From contig QVRM01005925.1 of NCBI GenBank assembly GCA_003439945.1, positions 611,001 to 675,000 on the forward strand: 64,000 nucleotides of DNA, written 5' to 3'. Numbering within the stretch: the stretch's first letter is position 1; each line of letters opens with the position of its first letter. The translations under genes were made by a program, and so were the position numbers. The notes under the pieces are model-generated. The model had not been told where the DNA came from, made no database searches, and saw nothing but the letters and a program-made list of their open reading frames with translations. Of this stretch, positions 1 through 9,821 are shown one piece after another. This stretch comes from Dermanyssus gallinae. Taxonomy: Eukaryota; Arthropoda; Arachnida; Mesostigmata; Dermanyssidae.

Positions 1-1256
1 CAACGCAGATCCTGACGACGAAGTCATCTAAGAGAGTTCCAACGGGAGCACTCGGTAGGGCATTGAGCCATGCACCAGCACCACTAGATGAAGCTGCTCG
101 GAGCCGTGCTTTTTCCACCTCGTCTTCTGTTGAATTAAAAATATTGGCGAGTTGTATGTCCTCCAACGGCGCGGTCCAGCTTGCCTGGGAAGTAGGTTCT
201 TCTGGAGGGGGTGCTCCAGTGCGTGCCAAGAGACACTCCTTAGAATCTTCTAGTAGTGAACGTAACCGCTCGACGGCTGGGAAGTCTAGTATCTTTGACG
301 CCCTATGCCAGGTACTAGACATTGAAGCGACTACCGCGGGACCTGCGACCAAGACAGCGTCTGGAATGCCTAGGCCTCCTTTTGCCACTGGCAGAAGGGC
401 TTGTCTGCGGGCTGTCTCTGGTAAACTTAGGTTAAGTAAGGAAGTCAGGGAGTTCAACGTGTGGGTGTTCAATTGTTCTAGAATATTTAAATCTTGCGTT
501 AGGTCAATCCCACGAAGCAGGTGGTTTACCCGTGCTGTCGAGAAGCAAGACCTTAGTAAGAACAATCCCCTGTGTGGGGATCCACCTCAAGTCCGTTGGT
601 GCGCAGGGATGCTTGTCACGTAGAGCTTCTACGTGGTCGGACTCGGCACCGAACGTGTCGCATGAGCTTATGAGCCTTGCAGCGCCCGACACATCACCAT
701 CGGTTAACTTTGCAACCACTCTTCTTTTTAGGTCTTCTTCAGAAGTGCCAATTTTTCTGTGCTTCTGGTGGCCGACTTGACCGGCCAATCCGTCGAGTCT
801 GAGACCCTTCTCAAAGTCTCTAAGGTTTGAGCGTATAATGCCTGCCAGCGAACACGACTCATTCTTGACGTTAGGAAGGCGAAGTATAACAGGGCCAAAC
901 GATAGTAGAGACAACCATGCTGAATTATGATTGTAGGTTACTACATCGTTTACGACCTTCACAAGGCATTCTAGCACAAACCTTCTTGCTGTTTTGGGTA
1001 TTATACGTATCATCCTTACATTTTTAAAAACAAACTGAATATGAGATGTCATGTATGAAAGTTGTACACGCGTGTCTTCTGTAGCAGGCTGCCTATAGGC
1101 GTTTGATCCTGGATGCATAGAATTTATGTGTCTCCGTAAGCCCCTTGAAGTAAATGTCTTTCGACATATTGGGCAGTCGGATTTATGGCTAGCTGAAGAG
1201 GACGAAGGAACTGCGGGATCTTGCGATGATAAGGTATTATCTGGCATTATGAGCAT
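1..1256 (-). pseudogene. ORF2 of copy 1: C2H2 finger + truncated RT/endonuclease polyprotein
   Basis: The N-terminus carries a C2H2 finger (C-x2-C-x11-H-x4-H, in CPICRKTFTSRGLRRH...H) as in R2-group ORF2 proteins, thought to bind DNA at the target. About 220 residues follow in frame, then the ~1-kb deletion near 576 shifts the frame, and the read-through ends at a stop at 504. Positions 1-575 encode, in another frame, the RT thumb and the linker toward the endonuclease, and match copy 2. At about 70 this copy keeps a Trp codon where copy 2 has a stop. The two possible ATGs (1256 and 1247) are in the same frame; the downstream one forms the TAATG overlap with ORF1. It cannot encode a working RT. 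Confidence 0.8.
1245..1249 (-). promoter_or_regulatory. ORF1/ORF2 stop-start overlap TAATG (copy 1)
   Basis: The ORF1 stop TAA and an ORF2 ATG share a base as TAATG. The same pentamer lies at the same junction in copy 2 (58051-58055) and in the diverged copy 3 (15212-15216). In the retrotransposon SART1, UAAUG is known to couple termination of ORF1 to re-initiation on ORF2. Use here is inferred from position and conservation. Confidence 0.6.
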
Positions 1257-2696
1257 TTTCTGAGTTTTTTCGCCAGTGGTAACAGAGCTAACAAGGGCTG
1301 TAGTACCTCTGTCACCACTTTAATAGCTTCTGCCAAATCAGGGCTCACAGTTTTCAACGCATCTGCAACCGAGCCTAAATTTCCAAGGGTGGCTCTAGCT
1401 GTCTGAGTAGACTTGCGGCTCGACTTGAGAGCCAGTCCTCGGTAACGTCGGACGCGTGGACGGCCATAACTTCTCATATATTGACTCGACTTCTTAGCAG
1501 CTTTGCGTGGAGGAACCGCAGGCTTCGGGAGAATTAACTGAGGCGTTCGGTCGTCAGCTGCTGACAAGATACCTCTGAAAACTGCAGCGTAACTTGGGCC
1601 TGGCGTTACAGCTTCCGTGGTTGCAGCAACCTGGGGAGATATTTTCGGCATTTCCAGCTTGTCTCCAATGATGGCTGTAGGATGTACAATCCTCACCTGT
1701 TGAAGAGTTCGAGCTTCTAATAGGATACGATTGCGTTCCCTCTGGTAGAACAGTCTCGGACAATTAGGTGATCCTGCTGCGTGAGCACCTTTGCAGTTTA
1801 CACACTTGGGGGTATTGGTGCACTCAGCCGCCAGGTGATCTGCTCCCCCGCATTTACGGCATGCGCGTTGCAACGTACAGCTACTCGCTATATGGCCCGT
1901 GCGTTGGCACTTAAAACATAAAGTTGGCTGGTCGGCTTCTAAAACCACATTGTGCATCTTATACCCTAAAAATAGCGAAGCGGGTGGCTGCTAATCAAAA
2001 GTTAGAATCACTTTCGTTAGCGGCTTTTTTGTGCCCCGTTCGCTAGTGTGTAAACGACGAACTTCAATCACACCATAACCAGACAGTTCCGAAAGAATTT
2101 CACTTTCTGTGAATATCGTGGGTACGCCGTGGATGCGTGCGCGGAATCTTGAAATTGATGCACAAATTGCCGTCACTGGTATTTCGCCTATTATTGACAC
2201 TGCGAGTATTTGCTTGGCCGTGTCAATAGTTGGGGCCCATAATACAATGCCTTCACTCCCACCAGAAATTCTGCATGAAGGAAACATCTCATGAATGCAC
2301 TTAAACATCTTCAATAGAGATCCCTCTGCAAATTCAGACTTCTCCTGTACATTTGTTTGTTTCTTCCGTATGATCACCTTGAAAGTCCCCATTGAGCCAG
2401 CTTGGATGCGCTCTTTTAGGTTGTCCAGCTGTTTCTGCTCGCGCGAAACAATCCGACGAGTTGATTTTTTCTGCACCGTCACGAATCCCTGGTCATCTTC
2501 ACTATCACTGTGGTTTGAATTTTTTGTCCGTTTTGCCCCCGGGACACAGTCATTCTTTGCAGTGGAAGCTGAATTCGTTGTTAAAGTCCCCTCAATGCCA
2601 TTAGCACCGCGGTTATCGTCGGTGTTAATAGCGCTTCGAAGCCTATTTATATCTAGACTAGGGGGGGGGAGGTTGCTCTTCAGGGTCCGCTGGCAT
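1247..2696 (-). pseudogene. ORF1 of copy 1: gag-like protein with three CCHC zinc knuckles
   Basis: The C-terminal half has three zinc knuckles in a row: CFKCQRTGHIASSC, CRKCGGADHLAAEC and a third of the form C-x2-C-x3-H-x6-C. The N-terminal half is charged (KKSTRR, EQKQLDNLKER) and precedes a region like the RNA-binding fold seen before knuckles in APE-type ORF1 proteins. Expected role: binding element RNA in a ribonucleoprotein. Defects: a CAG-to-TAG stop at 1991-1993 (copy 2 keeps CAG), and a run of nine C after the first ATG (2696-2694) that puts that ATG out of frame. ORF1 ends with TAA at 1249-1247, overlapping the ORF2 ATG. The start is uncertain because of the C run. Confidence 0.8.
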
Positions 2697-3142
2697 GATG
2701 CCGTATAAAACGACACGCTATTAGAATTTCACAATTACAATCAATTAAAAACGTTAAAACTATTTTAAAAAATGATTTGACACAATCTCGCGTTGAACCC
2801 GGGACTTCTAGATGGAAAACGGGGTCTTCCCGCTTCTTCCACGAAGTCAGCTGGCGATGCGCCGTTGCTTCACGCTAAGATAGCGAAGCAGCGCAAAACG
2901 TAAACAAACACCTTCTACGGTGACGTTGCAGATCGAACGCCACCGCCTGTCAGGCTAAACGGAGTCAAAGCCCCGTCAGCACTAGCTTGTGCACTTTTAA
3001 GTGTGTTTTGCACCACACTCGAAGCCTAACAGTTTGCACTGTCACTGTAGCGAGTTTCCTTGCAATGTCTCACTTTAGCTAGATAAACGAATCACATAAA
3101 CAGAAGCAGATGTAGAACACGTCCGCCCACCGTCGCATCGAA
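2697..3142 (-). other. 5' leader of copy 1
   Basis: This non-coding stretch upstream of ORF1 is shared with copy 2 (59493-59938). It contains a stretch with a weak resemblance to a pol III B box (minus strand, GGTTCAACGCG near 2800), but no convincing A box partner. Between 3143 and about 3600 copy 1 has about 450 bases that copy 2 lacks, so the true 5' end is uncertain. Confidence 0.6.
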
Positions 3143-3610
3143 CACCGAAAACAAATTCTTTAGCAAGACAAAAAACGGTTTAACGGAGGGCTGAAACTCC
3201 CCGTCGTCTGCTCATTTCGATCCGGCACGGCTGTAAGGGATCTACTTAAAGGGTCGAGTAACTCGAGTCAAATTTGATCCTACGCGTGGAAAAGTACCGG
3301 TTTTTTTAGAACAATGCGCGAGACGCTTCAGGCCACCGGCGCTTTAAATAGCGTCTTTTAACTTAGTAGTATACAACTGTTCACAAGAAAAGCTAAACAC
3401 GAATGTAGAAAGCTATTGTCCCGTATCGCAATACATTAAGCCTTGCCGACCTTGTGTATAATACATAGCGCTAAATCACGAAACAGTTCGGTAACGCTCG
3501 TCAAATTAAGTTTCTTTGAAAAGACTACTAGCAAGAATGACTACCACTTAAATGTTTCTAGTTAAGGTTAAGTGAATTCTTCAACGGCAGTCAAATGAAA
3601 CCAGGAGCTG

Positions 3611-3613
<3 letters not shown>
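3143..3613. other. Unassigned DNA between copy 1 leader and (TA)n
   Basis: No gene is recognisable. At the matching place copy 2 passes straight from its leader into an A-run and (TA)n. This block is therefore either extra 5' leader kept only in copy 1 or older flanking DNA. Confidence 0.4.
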
Positions 3614-3647
<34 letters not shown>

Positions 3648-3761
3648 TATATATACATTATATAGGTATAGATATATATATACATATATATAGATATAAC
3701 TATATATATATATATGTCTATATAATATATGTATATAATATATATATATATATATAGATAT

Positions 3762-3850
<89 letters not shown>
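3614..3850. repeat. Long compound (TA)n microsatellite
   Basis: Nearly pure TA/AT dinucleotides with scattered C or G interruptions. The long Tyr/Ile reading frame across it is a by-product of the dinucleotide period. It lies between copy 1 and a 140-base block also found beyond the (TA)n next to copy 2. Confidence 0.95.
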
Positions 3851-3851
<1 letters not shown>

Positions 3852-3991
3852 GTATAGGACCGTCTTCTTCGGACGGCAAATGTATTTAAATTTAGTAATT
3901 TCTTATTGAGCTTGAAATTTCCATAATTACATAATTCGAACAATTTTAACAATTTAGGACATTTTGCAGAAAAGGCTATCGCCCGTGTCTG
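3851..3991. repeat. 140-bp block shared with 60001-60136
   Basis: It begins GGACCGTCTTCTTCGGACGG and ends GCCCGTGTCTG; 60001-60136 has the same order with many substitutions (roughly four in five bases match by eye). It sits just past the (TA)n on the 5' side of both element copies, yet is clearly more diverged than the elements themselves. Confidence 0.7.
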
Positions 3992-4264
3992 CCCGCTCTT
4001 GTGGGTGTGTCAACATCTTTTATATTACATAATGGTGCTCATCCAAATACACATGCTTTTAATATATTTGGCGAAATTAAACAAATCTGTTGTTTAAGTT
4101 TGGTTTTGCATTTCGTTGTAGATAATTCTAATGCACATCTATACAGATGAGAAAATCTGGCATTTATGTTTACCCTGCTGCCTTGGGTAAGAGGCATAAT
4201 AAGGAACTCTGTTTCCTTCGAATAGGAAAAGCTTTATTAGAAGTAGCTCCACTGGAGTGCCCCT

Positions 4265-5170
4265 TTGCACACTGAAGTACAACGACGGCTCTTTAATGAA
4301 GCTGCCGACGATACGACCAGAGCTCGCCTAAACGCCGTTTCCGCCAAGGATTCAGGTGCCTGGTTACACGCGCTTCTCAGTGCACCCATAGGCACCCTTC
4401 TTGACGACGAGACGATTCGTATAGCAGTAGGCCTACGACTGGGGACAGACCTGGTTAGCCCCCATCGGTGTCAATGTGGTCACCCCGTCGACAAACTGGG
4501 ACATCACGGCCTATCGTATATCATCGGCGCAGGCCGACGCCCTCGACATGCCGCTATCAATGAGACCTTCAGCAGAGCCCTCAGATCATGCGGTGGTCCG
4601 TGCATCCTCGAACCCCCGGGCCTCTGTATGAAGGACGGCAGGCGTCCAGACGGGATGACACTTACACCATTCGAGCGAGGCAAAATGCTGGTTTGGGATG
4701 AAACCGTTACCGACTCCTTAGTACCTTCTATGGTCGGTGGCGGCATCCGAAGCCGGTTATGCAGCCCACCCTGCGGAGACCAGCAAGCTAAGAGAATACT
4801 CATCAATTGGGTATCTCCACTAATTCTGGCCACTTGCGTTTGAGACCATGGGTGCTCTTGGTGTTCGGACCAGACAGCTGATCGGACCAGACAGCAAAGT
4901 CGGCACTTTGTTAGATCAGTCAACCGGTGATAACAGATCGTCGTTTTTTTGAAAAAAGTCTGGATCTTGACATACAACGTGGAAATGTGGCCTCCGTTCG
5001 GGGCACACTTCGGAAGTGGTCTCGGCCTAGCTTAGACGAGGCGGACACGTGATAGTCACAATACATACCCGCTAGGCACACTGGCTTAGCTAATCTCTTG
5101 TAATATGTGTCCCACAAACATAATGTAATATACGAAAAATAAATATGAGTAAATAGATATAAAAAAAAAA
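4265..5170 (+). pseudogene. 3' fragment of RLE-type retrotransposon ORF2 with poly(A) end
   Basis: The first 190 residues encode the C-terminal part of the family ORF2: the linker ARLNAVSAKDSGAWLHAL, the zinc motif CQCG...GHHGLS (final Cys lost to Tyr), an EPPGL box and the endonuclease motif RRPDGMTL...VWDETVTDSL. After a frameshift near 4810 the conserved tail DIQRGNVASVRGTL is readable at about 4966-5005, ending with TGA near 5051. A polyadenylation signal AATAAA (5138-5143) and ten A (5161-5170) mark the 3' end. It is 5'-truncated, diverged from copies 1 and 2, and its tail abuts a LINE RT fragment at 5171. Confidence 0.8.
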
Positions 5171-5475
5171 GTTTTATCTTTCCATATGTTCTCCGTGGTT
5201 GCCCTATAGGCCAATCCAAATATATTCCGTATGCATCCTTTCTGAAGAGTTACTACTGGTTCGACATTCGACTAAAAATGAAGCGCCGTATGAAAAGACA
5301 CCATATTTTAAGTGTGAAAAAATAAATGCATAATATAGGTTTTTCATCAATTCGAGGAAGGCAATATGTCGCAACTTATGCAAAATTAAAGCACCTGTCT
5401 CAAGTTTGTTGATCATATGTTTAATATGAATTCCCATTTGACATTATTCTGGAACGTCAGACCAACGTATTTATA
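5171..5475 (-). pseudogene. C-terminal RT fragment of an APE-type LINE (CR1/Jockey-like)
   Basis: Minus-strand reading gives the region just after the RT palm: YKYVGLTF...W, then HIKHMINKLETGALILHKLR, then LYYAFIFSHLKYGVFSYG. This matches the order YLG...H...K...LYY...S...YG...WG seen in CR1/L2/Jockey ORF2. A frameshift near 5260 is followed by QKGCIRNIFGLAYRATTE. The 5' side ends at a short (TA)n (5480-5497); the 3' side meets the poly(A) of the RLE fragment, so that fragment probably inserted here. Confidence 0.65.
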
Positions 5476-5479
5476 GTTG

Positions 5480-5497
5480 TATATATATATATATATA
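5480..5497. repeat. Short (TA)n
   Basis: A run of about nine TA units at the 5' edge of the LINE RT fragment. Confidence 0.85.
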
Positions 5498-5499
5498 AG

Positions 5500-8400
5500 T
5501 AACGCTTTGATGACACAAAAGCACCCATAAAAACGTTATTCAACAGGCAACAGAAGATCGTTTACCAAACGGCAGCTTCATTCTCGGAACTATATATTAT
5601 TGCTATTCACTCTAGCGAATCCGCCATTTATTACAACCCACGACGGGTATAATTTTCAATAATTGGCTCATTCAAATTGCAGTCCAGTTCAGCGGCTAGC
5701 GAGCTAGTGTGCTCAGCGATGGAACCTTTGTGCACACTTCTGTGTGGTTTCACTTAAAACCGGCCTCCAAAAACGATAGTCGCGCCTCTAAAACAGAAAA
5801 AAATACATTGCCCGACCGGGTCCGAATGTAGTGGAATCGCATACGCTTAGTAACGGAACGTTGCCATGACAACTATGATCAACAGACCCACTATCGCAAG
5901 TTCGAGCCCTGGCCTTGCCGGTTGTTTCAGTTAGACTTGCTTGTTATTGTTCCGTTGCTACAGACGTCACTGCTGGAGAAAGCCCATAGAGTGTGAAACC
6001 AAGTTAAAAACTTATATCAGGCGTTTGTTACCATTGATTTTCTAAAATTATTGTTTAACCATAATTTATCGAATTTGCAGCAGCCTAGAGTTGTGTACCT
6101 TTTTATAAATGCAAACAGGTAAACAGATGAAAATCTCAGAATGTACAAATTTATAATAGAAACACCTTTGAAATTTATGCAAATTGCCACCCTTCATGCC
6201 CCAGTATGCGAACAGAATAGAGGACCCTTTTGTTCTACGCGGAACAGCTTTGTCAATTTATGCATTAGTTCATATCACAAAGGTCGACTAATACTAGATA
6301 CAAACTATTCGTAAACGATCAGAGTGATCATTGTATCTCAATTGGACCCAAGGCTATAGCCGCTGTCTCTTTAGAATATGCGAGTATGACTACTCGAATT
6401 GACTGTTTCAACTCCGCAGTAGATGATTCTTTTATTGCAGCAATGAACGGTTCTATTAGGGATGTGCAGATCGAGCAGATTTAAACGATATTTAATTGTC
6501 TAAAACAGTCCACAGTGTGTGCGTTGCCTTGCCTGAATGAATGAATCAGGGAGGCCATAGACAATCTACCGTGCGCTCGGAATGCAGGCCGGCACAGCAC
6601 GCGGCCACAAAAATACACTCGGCTGAAACACTATACATTCATGAGCCGACGAGACTATTGAGGAATGTTGGGTTCCGCCCTGACGGCTTAATCCAGGTGT
6701 CTTCCGAGAGGGACAGGACTCTGGCGTGCAATGGCACCGGAAACGACACTCTAACTTTCTCTATTGTCGCGCTGTATGTATACTTATTGTCTATAGGGAC
6801 ACAACCACGCAGGCGAAGCAGAGCAAGCTACGGAAATATTTCGAGCTAGCAATTTCATAGTACTGACAGTTTAGACAAACGGTGGTAAGTTGTCCGGGTC
6901 TCGCCATCAGAACGAAACTTCTTCATCAAGTATCGAAGCTACTGGCTGCCACCGAGACTTTGCACGTGTTTGTGACCTAGTGTACTAGTGGCGTGAAGGT
7001 GAGGCGGTGGGAAGAGATGAAGAAAACAGGTTTCCTGTGAAAAACGTTTATTCGCATGTTACGATATATATTCGATGTCGTACGATAAATAAAGATAAAT
7101 AGATAAATAAATATCACAAATGTCATGAACACATTCGTTGTGTACGACATGGAATACAATCGTTGAGTTTTAATCGGAAATGTATTCTAAATTACATTCG
7201 ATTTTTGGGACTTTAAGGGACTAAGTAGCTCGTTTGTTACAGTAAATGCAACGCTTGTCCAGTTAGCAATATCTCAAATGTTATCAGGTGTTCTACATAT
7301 TTAGATGTGCTAAAAGAGATGAGATGTTGTCGTGAAGAAACCCAGCTCGGGTAGCCCAACGGACTGATGTCTCTCAAATCGACAATACTTCAGCATAATT
7401 AAAACAAGTTTACGATATGTTTGTTTAACGTAAGGCAAATTTAAGATACGTTTATTTAATGCAAAACATGTTTTCGATGAGTTTGTTTAACGTAAAACAA
7501 AATCATCGTAAACATAGCATTGGGTACATTAATATTGTGCTCTAAAATTGCAACTTTAGTATTTATTATTAGAAAGAACTCCATTATTATTATTATTATT
7601 ATTATTATTGATCTGATCTTACCATGGAAAAATTGCCCTGATCAACGACCTGAGTCCAGGATGACTGTACAGAGACAATGTGTGTGACATTGAACATCCG
7701 TAAAGAAAAAAAAATTAAACGCACAACGTGAGAAAAAAAATTGAACGGGCAAAACAAAGGCGTGATCCATGCCTATTAACACGTAAACAGAACCTAAAGT
7801 TACTTGAATGCCCTGTACGTTTAGGCGATAGGTGGTAGTATTAAGAAGCCAGGTGCATACAAAGATTTTTTGTTTCAATATACGCCACCGGTTTGCTGCC
7901 GAGCTTTGTGATGACATTGCAGTATTATACTCGCAAGTCGCAAGACATATCTTTCTGAGCGGTCGGCAAAAGGACTTCCTAACGCGACTTACTAAGCGAA
8001 GATAGGCGGGTTAACCGCGTTTCTGCTTTCTCCGAAAACAATCTCTTTCCGGCCGGATATCTATCTACCTTTATATATGACTGCAACCTGACTCTGGCGG
8101 GGGGGGGGGTCGGGCGGGCCACTACCGGAAGCCTAATGCAGAAAAATCAATTAGACCGATGACGCCAAGGTAGGTCCCAATGAAAAGGGAACTCACTCCT
8201 ACGCTGGAGGTCTTCCGTGTTGGGCACTCGAATTGTTTTATACAGTAGTGCTGAGAAGTGCTCGCCGCAAGGCATTTCTGAAAGAGAGAAGAGGAACACT
8301 CTTGATATACGATATCCTCGAAGAGCTTTCATGATGTTGAACCGACGCTATACTTTTTTAAGCAGCTGGTTGGGTCTTTCATCAAACAGTCCAACAACAG

Positions 8401-8734
8401 CAGCAGCAGCAGCAATAGTCGCGGTGAACTGCTTGACTCCACTCCATCCTGTGCTCCGCTTACTTTGTACCAGATTCTCGAGCTTGTTGCGTAACAGAGG
8501 CTGTCCTGTAGAATGGCTGTACAGTACAAACGAAACAAATCATTTAGTTTGTATCGTATAACCACACGTAATATATTCCGCCACACGAGGCTATAAAAGA
8601 CTATGAAAAAACATGTCTTACTAGATTCTGGCGATTTTTTGTCTATACTATTTAAAAATCGTCCGTCTCTCTCTCAAGCGTTTAGCGTCGTAAAATCGTT
8701 TCATCTACTCACGCGGCGAAACACAGCCTATCTT
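5500..8734. other. Unassigned AT-rich DNA
   Basis: I see no supportable gene. There is an (ATT)n tract near 7587-7610, a G10 run near 8100, a short CAG run near 8397-8415, and a lone B-box-like AGTTCGAGCCC near 5910. Open frames here are short and unlike known proteins. Confidence 0.6.
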
Positions 8735-8850
8735 CATGCGCCACTAACACTAGCACTCACGTGACTAGTGTGAGACTCGCAAACCCACTAGACCCGGATT
8801 CCTCCCCACCCCCCCAGGCTCGGTATTACTTTGGCATTACATCGAAGAAA
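8735..8850 (-). repeat. Dispersed repeat, inverted relative to 30408-30521
   Basis: The reverse complement of this block matches 30408-30521 almost base for base over about 110 bases, including CCGAGCCTGGGGGGGTGGGG and GTTTGCGAGTCTCACACTAG. The edges are sharp (TTCGATGTAATGCC at one side, GTGGCGCATG at the other). No coding or tRNA-like signal is visible; a short non-autonomous transposon is possible. Confidence 0.75.
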
Positions 8851-9212
8851 ATGGAACATCTAAAGACGGTCAACTAAAAGAACTCTCTGTCGGTTGATAC
8901 GGAAGCAGTCGACTCTGTGAGTAGAAAGATGATCGAGAGATTATCGATCAGGCTACCAAGGATGACCGCTGAAAAATTTGTATGCAGGTTTTCATACAGC
9001 GCCCAATTTCTTAAGCTATTTACTGGCGTTGGTCATTAGTATGGGTCAGCTACTATATTTGGCAATATCGTTGTGACGTAATATGGGTATGTGCATAAAT
9101 GCGTTTGTAATTGTTTGTATCTGCACTTTTCCGCTTTCTCTTCTCTGGTTCTCTCCTCTGCCATTATCGCTTTACTACCGTTTTGCGACTATCTCGTCCC
9201 TACCGAGAAAAT

Positions 9213-9381
9213 ACCGACTAAAATGGCATAGTGGCAAAAGCCTTTGCCTTGCATTCGGGAGGCCTGGGTTCGAAACCCAGACCGGCCACCCCTAAATTGG
9301 TTTTCATGGTTTCCAATTTAAACAAGGTAAATGCCAGAGTGGATTAAAAATCGACAATGATCGAAAAAAAAACGGGGAGCA
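9213..9381 (+). mobile_element. tRNA-derived SINE, family 1, copy a
   Basis: The head carries an A box (TGGCATAGTGG) and a perfect B box (GGTTCGAAACC) spaced as in a tRNA gene, with a tRNA-like core AGGCCTGGGTTCGAAACCCAG. About 100 bases of tRNA-unrelated body follow, ending in an A-run and CGGGGAGC. The whole unit recurs at 19395-19562. By eye the core is closest to Gly/Ala-type tRNAs, but the stems are decayed, so it is not a functional tRNA gene. Transcription would be by RNA polymerase III from the internal boxes. Confidence 0.85.
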
Positions 9382-9490
9382 CCCCCCATTTTTACCGCTT
9401 CGCCTTCTTTGATTTCTGGAACATAGTACGAGCTGCTTCATTAGCTGAACCACTTCAAGATTTTAGTTGTGCTTAAAGCCTAACTTTAAA

Positions 9491-9650
9491 GCACGCCAAA
9501 GCAATCCACACTATTACACTAACTAAAATAATTATGTCATGCACGGGTAATCCACACTATTAAACTAAAATAATTATGTCATGCACGTTTTTTAAACACG
9601 CCAAAGTAATTCGCACGATTAAACTGAAATAATTATGCCATGCACGGGTA
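9491..9650. repeat. Short tandem repeat, about three 50-60-bp units
   Basis: Units carry the words ACACGCCAAAG, AATCCACACTATTAAACTAA and AATAATTATGTCATGCACG in the same order, with indels between units. Confidence 0.8.
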
Positions 9651-9821
9651 ACTCAAAGTTCATTGTAACGTATATAAAAAAAATAACCTTAATTATGGAT
9701 GGTAATATTAAGTCCGGCAACTAAAAAATAAGCCGAGTTAGACAATCTCCAATATGATCAGGAATATAGGCATTGGTATTGAATCCAATCATAATTATCT
9801 AGGAGATTTTTAGACCTGATG

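Larger units (their letters stand above)
1..3142 (-). mobile_element. RLE-type non-LTR retrotransposon, copy 1 (3' end outside window, RT core deleted)
   Basis: This minus-strand element is nearly the same sequence as copy 2 at 55057-59938; in the stretches I aligned by eye only a few bases per hundred differ. It runs 5' to 3' from about 3142 down to the window start, where it is cut off in the endonuclease region. Order: 5' leader (3142-2697), ORF1 (2696-1247), ORF2 (1253 down). Near 576 about 1 kb present in copy 2 (roughly 56357-57385) is missing, which removes the RT catalytic core. The last base shared with copy 2 at the 5' side is about 3142. Most RLE elements (R2, R4, CRE) have one ORF, so a gag-like ORF1 is notable. 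The clade is not assigned. Confidence 0.85.

Noticed and set aside
2780..2900. Pol III promoter in the RLE 5' leader
   Set aside because: GGTTCAACGCG departs from the B-box consensus at its end and no A box is evident.
3581..3952. Long Tyr/Ile open frames across TA tracts (also 11113-11548, 22449-22751, 43930-44677, 63364-63657)
   Set aside because: They are by-products of (TA)n; no other coding evidence.
5830..5940. tRNA-like element with AGTTCGAGCCC
   Set aside because: A B-box-like word only; no A box at proper spacing and no second copy seen.
9223..9292. True tRNA gene
   Set aside because: Boxes are good but the acceptor and anticodon stems do not pair, and the same head plus body recurs at 19395, so it is a SINE.
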